From Planktophila turicensis (GTDB taxonomy: Bacteria; Actinomycetota; Actinomycetes; Nanopelagicales; Nanopelagicaceae): a stretch of DNA of 64,000 bases. Shown piece by piece: positions 27,089-36,425 of this stretch. The stretch lies in the NCBI GenBank assembly GCA_965234405.1, contig OZ248346.1. One strand, given 5' to 3'. Below the pieces are notes generated by a model. The model saw only the letters and a list, made by a program, of their open reading frames with translations. It had not been told where the DNA came from and ran no database searches. Positions within the stretch are counted from its first letter, which is position 1; every line of letters begins with the position of its first letter. Both the position numbers and the translations under genes were made by a program.

Positions 27089-29081
27089 AATTTCTACGTT
27101 TTCTGAGTAAATACAAAATCGAAATCAAGGAAAGTACCCCCACTGAACCATCTGAAAAGACAGGACTTGAAGTAAACAATTGTTCAGGTGACTCCAAGTT
27201 TCGATTGAGTATAAGAACTGCATCTTGATTCTTGAAATAAGTCGGATCTATTTCCAACGACATAGCGTTGTGAGATCTTTGAAGAATACTTGGAGTGCTC
27301 AAGACTGCATTCAATAGTTGACTAATTTCCCTTACGAATGCGGAGTCCTTGGACTCGAGAACAACACCTAGTCTTAGAGGCGAAAAAGAAATACATTTCA
27401 TATGAAAATGTAAGTCTGAATCGTGAAGCTGAGGCAGAACAAATTCTTGATAATGTGCAGCCCGTTCGACAATCGATTTTCTAATTTCAGCCTCATTCGC
27501 ATAGTGCCTTGAAGCCATGTCCCGCGATATTTTTAGCTGTACACGAAGATCGTCATCCATACTCATAAAAATTTTCAGGTCTGCAAGTTCAGAACCTGGA
27601 ATTAGAATGGAATGTATTCCATTGGCAATAACTACTTGTGAAGAGTTTATTCCTCTCGGTAATGTGAATCGACCCACCCTATGGTCATAGTGTTTAACGA
27701 AAACCCTCTCATCATTCAATAGCTTCTTGAAGTCCTTACCCATTCCTTCGAGATCGTTTGAGTCAGTTGATAAATGTGTTGTGCTTAACCATGAGGAGTC
27801 TCCCCTTTCATGTAAGTGATAGTCGTCACCAAGCAAAAGAGCCACTTCTTGGTCTCCAAAAAGTCGTGCAATCTCATTGGTCAACGTATCTTTGCCAACC
27901 CCGGAATCCCCCGCAATGTTTATGGCCAGAGGCTTTTTTGAGAGAGAATAAATATCTCCAAGCTTGCCAGCTTCGTGCATTATCTTTAATACAAGTACCA
28001 CCCCGAGGACAACCAAAGATGTGAACAACAAACCGCTGAGTAAGTTAATCTCTGAGAGATTAACTCGGACATCACCAAAGAAACGGCTCACCAAAACAGT
28101 TTCCGCACTTAGGAAAAAGAGAACCACATTGAGCTGCCAGATATAGTACAGAGCAAGGGTTCGGGTGGAAGATTTTCGAAGTGTGAAGAGAGCGAAGGGT
28201 AGCGACCAGTAATACCAACCAACCGAGGAAGTTTGAGTAAATGCCAAAACGAGATATCCAATGCCTACATATGAGACCAGAACAAATGTTGAAATATGAT
28301 TCAAGCTCCAGAACGCAAGAATCACAATCAGGTACACCACGGGAAGCAAGTACAAAACTGATATGCCCAATTGAATTTGAGCATCTAAGGTTTTAAGGAC
28401 CTCGGGTGTTTCTAAGACCATAACATGATAGCCTTGTGAATATATCGCGGGCAGAAGCAAGAAAAATAGCCCAGGTATCAATCCAAGAACAAAACTCGAT
28501 CCAGCTTTGCGTTTGGAACCTCTTGATAAGAAAAACACTAGAAAAAAAGGTATTCCCAGAACGAAGCTAAACTTGGCAGCGCATGCAAGCCCAGCCATTA
28601 ATCCGGCTTTCCCCCAATGATTTCTCATGGCGAAAAGAGCAGAAGCAAAGAAAAGTGCCGATGGGATTAAATCTATTTGGCCGTGCACGTACGATATATA
28701 GATGCTCAATGGGGAAAAGATTGCAAACCACGGCCAAGCGCCCTTGCTTTCCATGTCGAACACCCTTACTGCCCTAAATATGAAAAACTCAATAAGTAAA
28801 ACAGTAGTAAGAATTAAATAGCTGAAGCCCATTTCTATAGAAAATGACTGAAGTATTTTGTGAGTAACAATGGCAGGGAGAAACACCAAATACATCACTA
28901 ATCCATAGGGGAATGCATCACTTCTCCCAGATGAATTTACCCATGCACTCCATGGGTCATGAAAATTAAATCCAGTAATTGTAAAAAAGGGAACAAAGAG
29001 CTCCTCTTGAATTGAAGAAGAGAAAAAAACAATGAAAATTAATCTCACAGCTAACCAGGACAGAATTTTCAATTTCTTCAT
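27081..29081 (-). CDS. Membrane glycosyltransferase fused to a uridine-kinase/PRK-like domain
   Basis: The 666-residue protein joins two parts. Residues 1-370 hold about ten transmembrane helices with GT-C-like acidic loop motifs: HDPW near residue 41 and HGQID near 133. Residues about 385-600 form a P-loop kinase: GDSGVGKDTL (391-400), DDYHLH (419-424), KHYDHRVG and a VVIANGIHSIL strand, as in uridine kinase and phosphoribulokinase. The frame is continuous with no frameshift. It overlaps the GDPD-like gene by 4 bp and the HAD gene by 8 bp. The kinase may phosphorylate the sugar or polyol that the membrane half transfers; that is inference. Confidence 0.75.
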   Translation of the reverse strand: MKKLKILSWLAVRLIFIVFFSSSIQEELFVPFFTITGFNFHDPWSAWVNSSGRSDAFPYGLVMYLVFLPAIVTHKILQSFSIEMGFSYLILTTVLLIEFFIFRAVRVFDMESKGAWPWFAIFSPLSIYISYVHGQIDLIPSALFFASALFAMRNHWGKAGLMAGLACAAKFSFVLGIPFFLVFFLSRGSKRKAGSSFVLGLIPGLFFLLLPAIYSQGYHVMVLETPEVLKTLDAQIQLGISVLYLLPVVYLIVILAFWSLNHISTFVLVSYVGIGYLVLAFTQTSSVGWYYWSLPFALFTLRKSSTRTLALYYIWQLNVVLFFLSAETVLVSRFFGDVRVNLSEINLLSGLLFTSLVVLGVVLVLKIMHEAGKLGDIYSLSKKPLAINIAGDSGVGKDTLTNEIARLFGDQEVALLLGDDYHLHERGDSSWLSTTHLSTDSNDLEGMGKDFKKLLNDERVFVKHYDHRVGRFTLPRGINSSQVVIANGIHSILIPGSELADLKIFMSMDDDLRVQLKISRDMASRHYANEAEIRKSIVERAAHYQEFVLPQLHDSDLHFHMKCISFSPLRLGVVLESKDSAFVREISQLLNAVLSTPSILQRSHNAMSLEIDPTYFKNQDAVLILNRNLESPEQLFTSSPVFSDGSVGVLSLISILYLLRKRRNYV

Positions 29082-29665
29082 ACTTCCCAGCTCTTGGCGA
29101 ACTTTGTGCAGACCCCATCGATGATTAATTCTTCTTTCCGAATTAGCTCATGCAGAATGGACATTTCACTAGATTCATCACCCCGCTGCAGTTCGGGTGA
29201 GACCAAACATGACTTCTGGCCATTCTGGGAAATCGCCCTTACTGCAGTCGGCAAATACGACCAATCTCCTGAAAATGAATCGAGCCAAACCCACTCCGAA
29301 CCCGACTTGAGACAAGTGTCCAAATCTTCGAAATCACTCACTCGTGTTGCTAACTTATTAACCCCCATAGCTATCGTCCGTCGAATCGACGGGTAATTCT
29401 GATCCAAAAAAAAGTAGTCTGAGATACCAAGAGGATTTAGTGCCTCAATAATTGCATTCTCTAGTGAATCTTCTTTCACATTGAGAATCAGCGATTGGCC
29501 TTTCCAAGATTTGAGCCAGTCCGAAAAAAGTTCTCCACCGACAAAAGGATCGTGCGCAAGGATTAAATTACGATCCTGGGATCTAAGGTCAATTTCAACA
29601 CCATAATGAGCCGGAATCCTTTCCAACTCAGATCTCGAATTAATTCGGTGGCTATAAATTTTCAT
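29078..29665 (-). CDS. GDPD/PI-PLC-like phosphodiesterase
   Basis: The 195-residue protein resembles the glycerophosphodiester phosphodiesterase / PI-PLC fold. It has SHRINSRSELE at the N-terminus, GVEIDLR with two acidic residues, and LAHDPFVGGE with a second histidine, the usual HR-ExD-H active-site set. It is shorter than full GDPD enzymes (about 250 residues). It overlaps the GT2 gene by 14 bp and the fusion gene by 4 bp. It may trim or transfer a phosphodiester-linked group on the glycan. Moderately sure of fold, unsure of reaction. Confidence 0.65.
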   Translation of the reverse strand: MKIYSHRINSRSELERIPAHYGVEIDLRSQDRNLILAHDPFVGGELFSDWLKSWKGQSLILNVKEDSLENAIIEALNPLGISDYFFLDQNYPSIRRTIAMGVNKLATRVSDFEDLDTCLKSGSEWVWLDSFSGDWSYLPTAVRAISQNGQKSCLVSPELQRGDESSEMSILHELIRKEELIIDGVCTKFAKSWEV

Positions 29666-30359
29666 TTAAAATTTTCCTTAAATTGATCGAATACTTACAG
29701 GTGCGAACAATAAACTTAAATCTAGAGATAATTCCGAGATTCCATTTGGAGTGCCCAAATTGACGTGGAAGAAATCTAACGCAAATACGCCTTATTTCTA
29801 ATTGTTTGCGTGACGCCTCGAGTAAAACATAAAGGTCGAGGGAGAAATCATTTGGCGGAGACACCCACATTTCGTAAAATTTTCTACGGAAAATGGTTGG
29901 CTGGGCATTGATTTCCTCAAGACTAATCTTGAATAATCTGGATTCAAATATTGACATCCCTCTGGAGAAGAACCTTTCACTCCATTTTCTTCCAGTCCGA
30001 TGACCTTTCACAAATTCTGCGCCGTCCTTAATCTTAAGTAAACCGTTGAGACAGTCAATTAAAGGGGTTTGCAAATCAGCATGCGTCCAACCGATGATCT
30101 CGGCAGAACTAACCTCGAGGCCAGCCTTGATCCCACCCCCATACCCTTGGTTTTCAGGTAATTCCACTATTTTGAAATTTCGCTTATCCCCAACCAATTT
30201 CAGAAGAAATTCTCTAGTTCTATCCTTTGAGCCATTATCAACAAGGATGAATCCCAGTTCATGGTTAGAGGCGTTGATAACTGAAATACATTCCTGGATC
30301 AGTTCAGGCAAACCTGACTCTTCGTCAAAGCAAGGAATCACAATTTCTGCGTACATCAT
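29652..30359 (-). CDS. GT2-family glycosyltransferase
   Basis: GT-A glycosyltransferase, probably acting on a lipid-linked sugar in the cytoplasm. The 235-residue protein has EIVIPCFDEESGLP, LVDNGSKDRT and a nucleotide-sugar/metal region GWTHADLQTP. Helical ends are weakly hydrophobic, unlike full DPM1 proteins. Two adjacent ATG codons begin it; the first is used because AGGAG lies about 8 nt upstream. It overlaps the GDPD-like gene by 14 bp. It follows the double nucleotidyltransferase gene after 99 bp, so it belongs to the same minus-strand block. Confidence 0.85.
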   Translation of the reverse strand: MMYAEIVIPCFDEESGLPELIQECISVINASNHELGFILVDNGSKDRTREFLLKLVGDKRNFKIVELPENQGYGGGIKAGLEVSSAEIIGWTHADLQTPLIDCLNGLLKIKDGAEFVKGHRTGRKWSERFFSRGMSIFESRLFKISLEEINAQPTIFRRKFYEMWVSPPNDFSLDLYVLLEASRKQLEIRRICVRFLPRQFGHSKWNLGIISRFKFIVRTCKYSINLRKILNENL

Positions 30360-30458
30360 TTCGAAATCTCCTGGTGAGTAGACTTGTCAATACACAAATA
30401 GAGTTTGTTTACCAAAACTACACGTGCTCCCCAAAAAGTACGGGGCATCACCCGACCA

Positions 30459-32021
30459 CTAACTCGGAGAATCATCATTAACCAATAAATCTGGACGGAT
30501 TTGAAAAACAGATTCCCAGTATCTATATGTTTCGTATTCGTCCGGAGTCCCTAGACTTACAAACAAATCTGGAATTACCCCAAACACCTTCCAACCCTCT
30601 TGGGCCGCAAAACCAAGTAGTGAATCCAGGTAATACTCCCCATTTACGGTCTCACCTTCATCCAGGAAGGTACGGATCAAGCTACTGGCTTGCACATCAT
30701 CTCCGAAATAGAAAGTACCTGTAATCACATAAGTCTCGTCTTTAGTCAGGGGTTTCTCTTTCACCCAAGAATCGGAAACTCTCCCATCTCGATCTAAAAT
30801 CACCCACCCGAATTGCTCCGGGTTCTGTGTTGCATATTCAGTTGGCCGGGTGACCCAGACGTAAATCGTTTTTCCGCGTCGAGGTGACTTGAACTGAGCT
30901 CCTGGGAAAACAAGTGAATCGCAAGTTCCGACAATACAGCTGCCAACCGATTCCGCAGCTAAAGCAATCAGAGCGGACTGCGCCTGTCCCTTTGTCAAAC
31001 CTTCCACTGAGCGAATCTCAATGTGATCCCGACTCAATACTTTCTCAAATCTATCTGGGATGGCAAATCCCTTCTGCAGAAGAATCCCCTTTGAGAGCAG
31101 CGGCTCACCCATGGAATTCAACGCTGTAGTTGCTAAGAAATCTTCACCAACTGGCAGGCAAGGCTTTATCACTCGATAGCCCGCTCTAGAAAATCTTTTC
31201 CCTTCACCTGCAGCCAGTATCTCAATTCTATCGACGTCGATATCTTTCGATTTATTGGTTGACTTTCGAGTGAAGAATTCTTTCTGCCATTTAAATTCTT
31301 CAAAGTCTTCAGGAGTTCCCCACTGAAAGAATTTCTCAATTTCAAAATTTCTAATGTCCAGCCCAGAGGAAATCATATTTTTATAGGTCAAACTGATATA
31401 AAACTCGTCGTTAAAACTGTCCGCGTTTGAAATTTGATTTTCAATTGCCCTAATTAGGATTTTTCCGGTGGCAAAACCATAAGTCCCAGAAGAAGCGTGC
31501 TCGCTCATTGGATTGATTGTGAAAGACAACTTTTCTCTTATGTCTGTTAACCTCCCGGAGTTATCGAGACTTAGGTATGCATACTTAGAATTTCTAATCA
31601 TGTGCGGATGAAATCCCGTGTATGTAGCAATCAGTCCATCAATTCCAGACTCAAGCTGGCTTCGAAATGCGTTGAAATCCCACAGACAAGCAAAATCGCA
31701 GTAGTTAACTACTACTGACGAACTAAGGTCAATGTATTCACTCGCTTCTTTGATTGCCCATCCCGGCCCCAGATTATGTGAATCTATAACTGCAATTTGT
31801 GCGTTAGGAGCAAACTTTCTCAATTCTTTTTCAAGTTGAAGCTCAGGATCTTCAAAGTGTCTTCGATTTACAATAAACAGAATTTCCTCGACGCCGGGGT
31901 ACATCTCTACCACGTGTTGAACTATTGGTTTTCCCGAAATTGGAATCAAGGGTTTCGGAATACGGTAACCCTTTTCCTGGAATCGTTTCCCAGTACCAGA
32001 CATAGGAATGACAAGTTGCAT
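30459..32021 (-). CDS. Protein with two tandem nucleotidyltransferase domains
   Basis: The 520-residue protein contains two NTP-transferase domains in tandem. Domain 1 (about 1-250) starts MSGTGKRFQEKGYRIPKP and has the metal-site YCDF near residue 107. Domain 2 (about 265-505) starts AAGEGKRFSRAGYRVIKP, with Ile in place of the first Pro of the PKP motif, and has a second acidic site in GTCDSLVF. Each resembles glucose-1-phosphate nucleotidylyltransferases. The domains diverge, so they may activate two substrates or one may be regulatory. The start ATG shares one base with the preceding aldolase stop. Confidence 0.8.
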   Translation of the reverse strand: MQLVIPMSGTGKRFQEKGYRIPKPLIPISGKPIVQHVVEMYPGVEEILFIVNRRHFEDPELQLEKELRKFAPNAQIAVIDSHNLGPGWAIKEASEYIDLSSSVVVNYCDFACLWDFNAFRSQLESGIDGLIATYTGFHPHMIRNSKYAYLSLDNSGRLTDIREKLSFTINPMSEHASSGTYGFATGKILIRAIENQISNADSFNDEFYISLTYKNMISSGLDIRNFEIEKFFQWGTPEDFEEFKWQKEFFTRKSTNKSKDIDVDRIEILAAGEGKRFSRAGYRVIKPCLPVGEDFLATTALNSMGEPLLSKGILLQKGFAIPDRFEKVLSRDHIEIRSVEGLTKGQAQSALIALAAESVGSCIVGTCDSLVFPGAQFKSPRRGKTIYVWVTRPTEYATQNPEQFGWVILDRDGRVSDSWVKEKPLTKDETYVITGTFYFGDDVQASSLIRTFLDEGETVNGEYYLDSLLGFAAQEGWKVFGVIPDLFVSLGTPDEYETYRYWESVFQIRPDLLVNDDSPS

Positions 32022-32905
32022 TAATTTGCCATCTGAATTCTCTTCTTCTCTCTATCCCAGTTCAAAAGAGATTCAACCTCCTGGCTAGACAGGTAGCAAA
32101 TGCGAGTCTTCTTCTCAACAAGTTTGGCAACCCTAGAATAGAAGTATGCCATTTCTATTCGATCTTTCGAAAAATAAGACGGGAATAACAATTCACCGAA
32201 ACTGTTTATCGAAACAGATTTCTCTGATGGCGAATTGGATTCAATGAAAGGCTTAGGGCCGAGAAACACGGCCTGATCCGGAGTCAACACACCAGAGACT
32301 AGAATTTCAACCCAGCTTGGGAATTCCTCGCTTTTTTCCAGTTCGCCAAAAATGAGTTCCACGTTATTTTCAAAAGTATTAATCTTTTTTTCTATTTCTT
32401 CTAAAGTTCTTGCCGTGAAGATCACGCCATGATTCCGCAATAGGAGGGTGTGATCCTGAAAGCCTTCGATTTTGTAAATGGCATTTGCAAGATCGACCCC
32501 TGGTCGGGCATACGGGACGATCCTTATCTCGCTGTTATTGAGTCTTGACTGAGTCAGTTCACTCGAGATACCAAGAGATATGGCACCTAGAGAATGGAGA
32601 TGAGTCACAAAGTTGCCCTCTAACATTAAATGGAAGTTTGTCTCTATAGAAGGCAAAATTTCATTACAAAGATAATCTGAAAAATCATGCTTGTCTGCAA
32701 TCTGTTTCGCAGTGAGTGAACCAAGTTTTATTTCAGCAAAAATATTTTGAATGTGTGCGTCTTTCAAACGAAAACCTGAACCTTTAACCCACATGCAAGA
32801 TCCATTTTTGTAAGATGTGTTTCCGCCTGACGCTTGAACCAGGTCTGGGTTGGACCCAACTAGAGCAGAATGACTTTTTAGCCCTGCAAGTCCATTTTGA
32901 TCCAT
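32021..32905 (-). CDS. Class II aldolase/adducin-family protein
   Basis: Zinc-dependent aldolase or decarboxylase of the RhaD/FucA type. The 294-residue protein has the phosphate-binding GGNTS near residue 27, the zinc pair in VTHLHSLG and a third histidine in LLRNHGV. An acidic residue in SIETNFHLML fits the catalytic Glu. The ATG is preceded at 6 nt on the minus strand by TAAACT (32912-32917), a leaderless-type -10, so it probably heads the block that runs to 26390. Substrate unknown; it may make or break a carbon-carbon bond in the sugar precursor. Confidence 0.82.
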   Translation of the reverse strand: MDQNGLAGLKSHSALVGSNPDLVQASGGNTSYKNGSCMWVKGSGFRLKDAHIQNIFAEIKLGSLTAKQIADKHDFSDYLCNEILPSIETNFHLMLEGNFVTHLHSLGAISLGISSELTQSRLNNSEIRIVPYARPGVDLANAIYKIEGFQDHTLLLRNHGVIFTARTLEEIEKKINTFENNVELIFGELEKSEEFPSWVEILVSGVLTPDQAVFLGPKPFIESNSPSEKSVSINSFGELLFPSYFSKDRIEMAYFYSRVAKLVEKKTRICYLSSQEVESLLNWDREKKRIQMAN

Positions 32906-32996
32906 ATGCGGAGTTTAATCATTGGATCGGTTAGTATCTGAGTTTAGGGGATTATTAGTGGTAATTCCCGCTCCAAATGTAGTGCAAAATACGTCC

Positions 32997-33641
32997 ATGC
33001 GCCTAGATCACGTTTCATACGTAACCTCCCACGACCAGCTCGCCGATACTGTACAACGATTGGGTTCGCGTCTAACGACTACCTTCGTGGATGGTGGCAT
33101 CCATCCACGATTCGGCACGCGCAACTTCACCGCGGCACTTCAAGATGGTCAGTACATAGAAGTAGTTTGTCCTCTCGATCATCCAGCGTCCGAAAATACC
33201 CCTTGGGGGAAAGCGGTTTCTAAAAAAGCTCACGAGGGTGGTGGCTGGTTTACTTGGGTATTCAGCACTAAAGATATTGCACAAATAGAATCAAAATTTG
33301 GTCGGGGTGCAATTGAGGCCCATCGCACCCGACCCAACGGAACTGATTTAAAGTGGAAGCAGATAGGTGTAATGGAGATTGCCGATTCCCGCGAGCTCCC
33401 TTTCTTTATTCAGTGGCTGTCTGAAGACCATCCATCAAAAGATGGCACCGCTCTTGCAAAGATTAAAAAAATTGCAATTGCCGATGAGGATGAACTATCT
33501 GACTCCTGGTTTAAAGATGAGATTCTATCCTCACTTGAAAATGTCAGCATTGATTGGCTACGTCCAGATACCTGTGATAACCAAGTCGGGATAATTTCCG
33601 TTCAGTTTCACACACCGGGCGGATTAGTCACGATAGAGTAA
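32997..33641 (+). CDS. VOC/glyoxalase-like domain protein
   Basis: The 214-residue protein begins MRLDHVSYVTS, typical of the glyoxalase-like VOC family with two repeats. The reading frame extends to 32922, but the ATG at 32997 opens the conserved domain. It carries DGQYIEVVCPLDHP in the first half and FFIQWLSEDHP in the second. Function is unknown; related proteins are often housekeeping-like and uncharacterised. Unlike its neighbours it uses fewer AGA/AGG codons, so it may be a core gene inside the island. It is divergent from the aldolase gene. Confidence 0.75.
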   Translation: MRLDHVSYVTSHDQLADTVQRLGSRLTTTFVDGGIHPRFGTRNFTAALQDGQYIEVVCPLDHPASENTPWGKAVSKKAHEGGGWFTWVFSTKDIAQIESKFGRGAIEAHRTRPNGTDLKWKQIGVMEIADSRELPFFIQWLSEDHPSKDGTALAKIKKIAIADEDELSDSWFKDEILSSLENVSIDWLRPDTCDNQVGIISVQFHTPGGLVTIE

Positions 33642-33685
33642 CTTTCGTTAGTTCAACAGGAGACTTGAGTTTACAAAGAGAAACC

Positions 33686-34420
33686 CTAGTTATAGTCCAA
33701 AAAGCCAGATTTAGTCTTTCTGCCAAGTTTGCCGTTTTCTAGTAGCTGGTCAAATATGTTTGCAGGCTTAAAGTTCCTTGTCGAATCTTGCAAATAGAGA
33801 TTTTGAAGAATCACCTTACACGTATCAATTCCAATCAGGTCCATCGTTCGATAAGGTCCAATTTTATGCCCGAGGCTTAAACAGATAAGATTGTCTAATT
33901 CGACGGCAGACATCTCAGACTCCTCTAACAATAATGCGGCACGATTAAGCATTGCGAACAACAAAGCATTTACAACAAATCCTGGTTTGTCTTCGACCAG
34001 TACGGCTAATTGTCCCAAATCTGTAATCCACTGGCTCACGAAATCTACAGTTTCAGGTTGCGTTGAATGGCCCTTAACCAACTCAACTGAACGAATTTGA
34101 CTGGGAGGATTCATGAAGTGGATACCTAAAAATTTTGAGTCAAAATTTAAATGTTGTTGAATTTGTGTGATTCCCAAAGATGAAGTGGACGTTCCAATTA
34201 TGGCATTAGGATTCATTAACCGGATTTTTCGAATAACCTCAACCTTAGTTTCAAAGTTTTCGACTACACACTCAATTACTAAATCTAAATTCGAAAAAGC
34301 TTGCAAATCAAAGCCAGTAGAAAATCTAGGATTAATGAGTGTCGCATCCTGATTTTTTGACACGAGTAATCTGAGAATCCCTCTTGCCATTAACCCGCTT
34401 CCAACCACTCCTATTTTCAT
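33686..34420 (-). CDS. 3-hydroxyacyl-CoA dehydrogenase-like protein
   Basis: NAD-dependent dehydrogenase, likely for a 3-hydroxyacyl-CoA or related hydroxyacid. The 244-residue protein has the nucleotide-binding GSGLMARGI at residues 7-15, the catalytic-His region GIHFMNPP, and the C-terminal dimer region KPGFVVNALL. It is short for a FadB2-type enzyme (about 280 residues), with a compact Rossmann half. It overlaps the upstream acyltransferase gene by 4 bp, suggesting that a hydroxyacyl group is made and then attached to a sugar. Confidence 0.8.
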   Translation of the reverse strand: MKIGVVGSGLMARGILRLLVSKNQDATLINPRFSTGFDLQAFSNLDLVIECVVENFETKVEVIRKIRLMNPNAIIGTSTSSLGITQIQQHLNFDSKFLGIHFMNPPSQIRSVELVKGHSTQPETVDFVSQWITDLGQLAVLVEDKPGFVVNALLFAMLNRAALLLEESEMSAVELDNLICLSLGHKIGPYRTMDLIGIDTCKVILQNLYLQDSTRNFKPANIFDQLLENGKLGRKTKSGFLDYN

Positions 34421-35196
34421 TCGAACTTAATCCTTGCCGGGTCAGATTTTAATTCGTTGTAGAGATCTCCCAAGTTTGGTGGATAGCCCCTATTGAAGTG
34501 AAGCGCCCATGGGTAATGAGAATCGCCACCATTAAAAGTCTTAATTTCTCTGATGTTCTTAAGAATTCTGGCAGGGGTTCCTACTGCAAATAGTTCGTCC
34601 GGGAGGTTTTTGTTCAAAAGCGAGTGAGAACCAAGAAAAGATCCGAAACCTACTTTTATGCCAGGAAGTATCGTGGCCATTGTCGCTATCACCGCAAAAT
34701 GTGAAATTTCGACACCTACCAGTAGTTCACTTGGTGGATTTGGATCGTTTGTAAGGACGACATATGGATACAACCAGGCATACATTCCAATAACTGACCC
34801 TTTTCCCACATGGACATTACTGTGTAACTTTGAGTAATCACCAATTCGGCAGTCTCCTTGAATGTCACTTAGAGTACCAATCTGCACACTGCATCCGATT
34901 CTAGAATTCTCTCGAACGGTAACACCATGACCAGTCACCATACTGTCACCACAATTCGAACCTAAGTAAAACCTTGAGTGAGATCTAATCGTGGACCCAG
35001 AACCGATAGATAGTGTTTTCGAGGATGCTAAACCGCTATCAATCCCGAGATCGCAATGGCTCCCAACTGTCACACCATCACCAAGAGTCACACCACTTCT
35101 GATAATGGTAAAGGCTTCAATATTGCAGTTGTCTCCAATGTACACACCAGGTTCTATTAATGCACTTGGAGATATTTTACAAGATCTAGATATCAC
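34417..35196 (-). CDS. Left-handed beta-helix (hexapeptide) acyltransferase
   Basis: The 259-residue protein is built of hexapeptide repeats of the [LIV]-G-x4 kind (IGDNCNIEAF, VGKGSVIGMY, LPGIKVGFGS), the left-handed beta-helix of acyltransferases. It starts with GTG at 35196 with AGGGG about 8 nt upstream. It precedes the dehydrogenase with a 4-bp overlap. An acyl transfer from an acyl-CoA to a sugar amine or hydroxyl is the likely reaction. The inverted repeat CTATCA / TGATAG (35229-35247) lies upstream and could be an operator. Confidence 0.8.
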   Translation of the reverse strand: MISRSCKISPSALIEPGVYIGDNCNIEAFTIIRSGVTLGDGVTVGSHCDLGIDSGLASSKTLSIGSGSTIRSHSRFYLGSNCGDSMVTGHGVTVRENSRIGCSVQIGTLSDIQGDCRIGDYSKLHSNVHVGKGSVIGMYAWLYPYVVLTNDPNPPSELLVGVEISHFAVIATMATILPGIKVGFGSFLGSHSLLNKNLPDELFAVGTPARILKNIREIKTFNGGDSHYPWALHFNRGYPPNLGDLYNELKSDPARIKFE

Positions 35197-35381
35197 CGGA
35201 AACCCCTAACCGTAAGAACGACTCAAATCTATCATTGAGAGTGATAGGTCACGCCATTTTGCTGCCAAATTAAATGCAAGATTACAAACAATAAATCTTA
35301 GCTTGGTGTGTATTCATCGGAACCTGTCCCCAGAAAAAATGTCCATCTACTTAATAGAGGAATCCAGTGAGGCCCACTCTC
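35197..35381. other. 185-bp spacer with a possible operator
   Basis: No gene is apparent. The only notable element is an inverted repeat, CTATCA (35229-35234) and TGATAG (35242-35247), separated by 7 bp. It lies about 33 bp upstream of the acyltransferase start and might be an operator or a small hairpin. Confidence 0.3.
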
Positions 35382-36425
35382 TCAAGGGAAAAAAAGTCGG
35401 CGCAGTACAGACCAAGATTCTACGATATCGCCCTCCCGCCAAACCAAGAAGCAAGGCAGTAGGCACATTCCGACAATTTCCCACTTTGATAGGCGCAACC
35501 CAAATTCGGTTATTTCGCGTTTAATGAACCAAAAAAAAGTAGGAGCCATTAAACAAAGTGCATCTCGAGTGGATTCCGTAGTTACGATTCCAAAAAAACA
35601 TGGTATCCATATGCACCAACCAACCACCCATAACTCTCGGGATTTGATTGAATGACCTATGCGCTTAAAAATCTTAGGAATTAGAATTACTAGGGGACCG
35701 AGTACGGAATAGAAATAGAGCATTGGGCTTACGACCAAGAAACCTTTTACTGAATAACTCCACATACTAGGTCCAAACTCCTCTGTCCGACCCATTCCAC
35801 CGAGCCACATCCGTTCGAAAATCCAGATTAGAACTACCAAAGCAAAGGGGGCGAAGTATTGAAGCCGAACTTTTATTGGTTTATTTGAGATGAGTGAAAG
35901 TGCAATCGAAAACAGAAAAGTCGCAATCAACGCCTGGGGAGTATTGCCAGAGGCCATTATTGCAGCACCGACTATGCGGGTAGGGGTTGAGGTTCCACAT
36001 CCTAAGATAATCGCACCCAAGATTGTTATGACATCAAAGTAGCCGATTTCTTGCATAATCATCATTGTAATTGGGCACGCCGCAAAGATCACAAAAAGTG
36101 TTTTTCGTTTTTCGTTGTCAAGATTTGATGTATGAGAAAACAGAATGAGTAGCATGAAATAGATCAGAGACAAACCAAGATGTAAAGAAAACCAACCCAC
36201 TCTTGAATCGATTCTTAAAAGGTGTGCCAATGCTAAATCCCCAAAGTTTTCTACTGAAAATACAGAACTAGGGTGAGGCCAAACCTTTGCCCAATCGAGT
36301 GCATAAAAATCATAACCCCAAAAATTTAAACCATTCCTAAGCGTCACTGATATTCCTATGACAGGCACTACTGTAAACGCCCAGGAGTAAGGGGAATTTT
36401 TCAACTTAGACAAAATGGAACTCAT
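35382..36425 (-). CDS. Polytopic membrane protein of unknown function (GT-C-like context)
   Basis: The 347-residue protein has about nine hydrophobic segments and no recognisable catalytic motif. Charged loops carry FYALDWAKVWP near the N-terminus. Its place among glycan genes and its size suggest a membrane glycosyltransferase or lipid-carrier protein, but no family is recognised with confidence. The ATG has AAGGGG about 6 nt upstream. A 477-bp region without a gene follows on the right. Confidence 0.6.
   Translation of the reverse strand: MSSILSKLKNSPYSWAFTVVPVIGISVTLRNGLNFWGYDFYALDWAKVWPHPSSVFSVENFGDLALAHLLRIDSRVGWFSLHLGLSLIYFMLLILFSHTSNLDNEKRKTLFVIFAACPITMMIMQEIGYFDVITILGAIILGCGTSTPTRIVGAAIMASGNTPQALIATFLFSIALSLISNKPIKVRLQYFAPFALVVLIWIFERMWLGGMGRTEEFGPSMWSYSVKGFLVVSPMLYFYSVLGPLVILIPKIFKRIGHSIKSRELWVVGWCIWIPCFFGIVTTESTRDALCLMAPTFFWFIKREITEFGLRLSKWEIVGMCLLPCFLVWREGDIVESWSVLRRLFFP

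Noticed and set aside
30425..30447. Possible terminator hairpin after the double nucleotidyltransferase gene
   Set aside because: The stem is only four C-G pairs with a bulge and lacks a T-tract in the transcribed direction, so it was not called.
35303..35524. 73-codon plus-strand frame opposite the membrane protein gene
   Set aside because: No ribosome-binding site or domain, and it overlaps the opposite-strand gene for most of its length.
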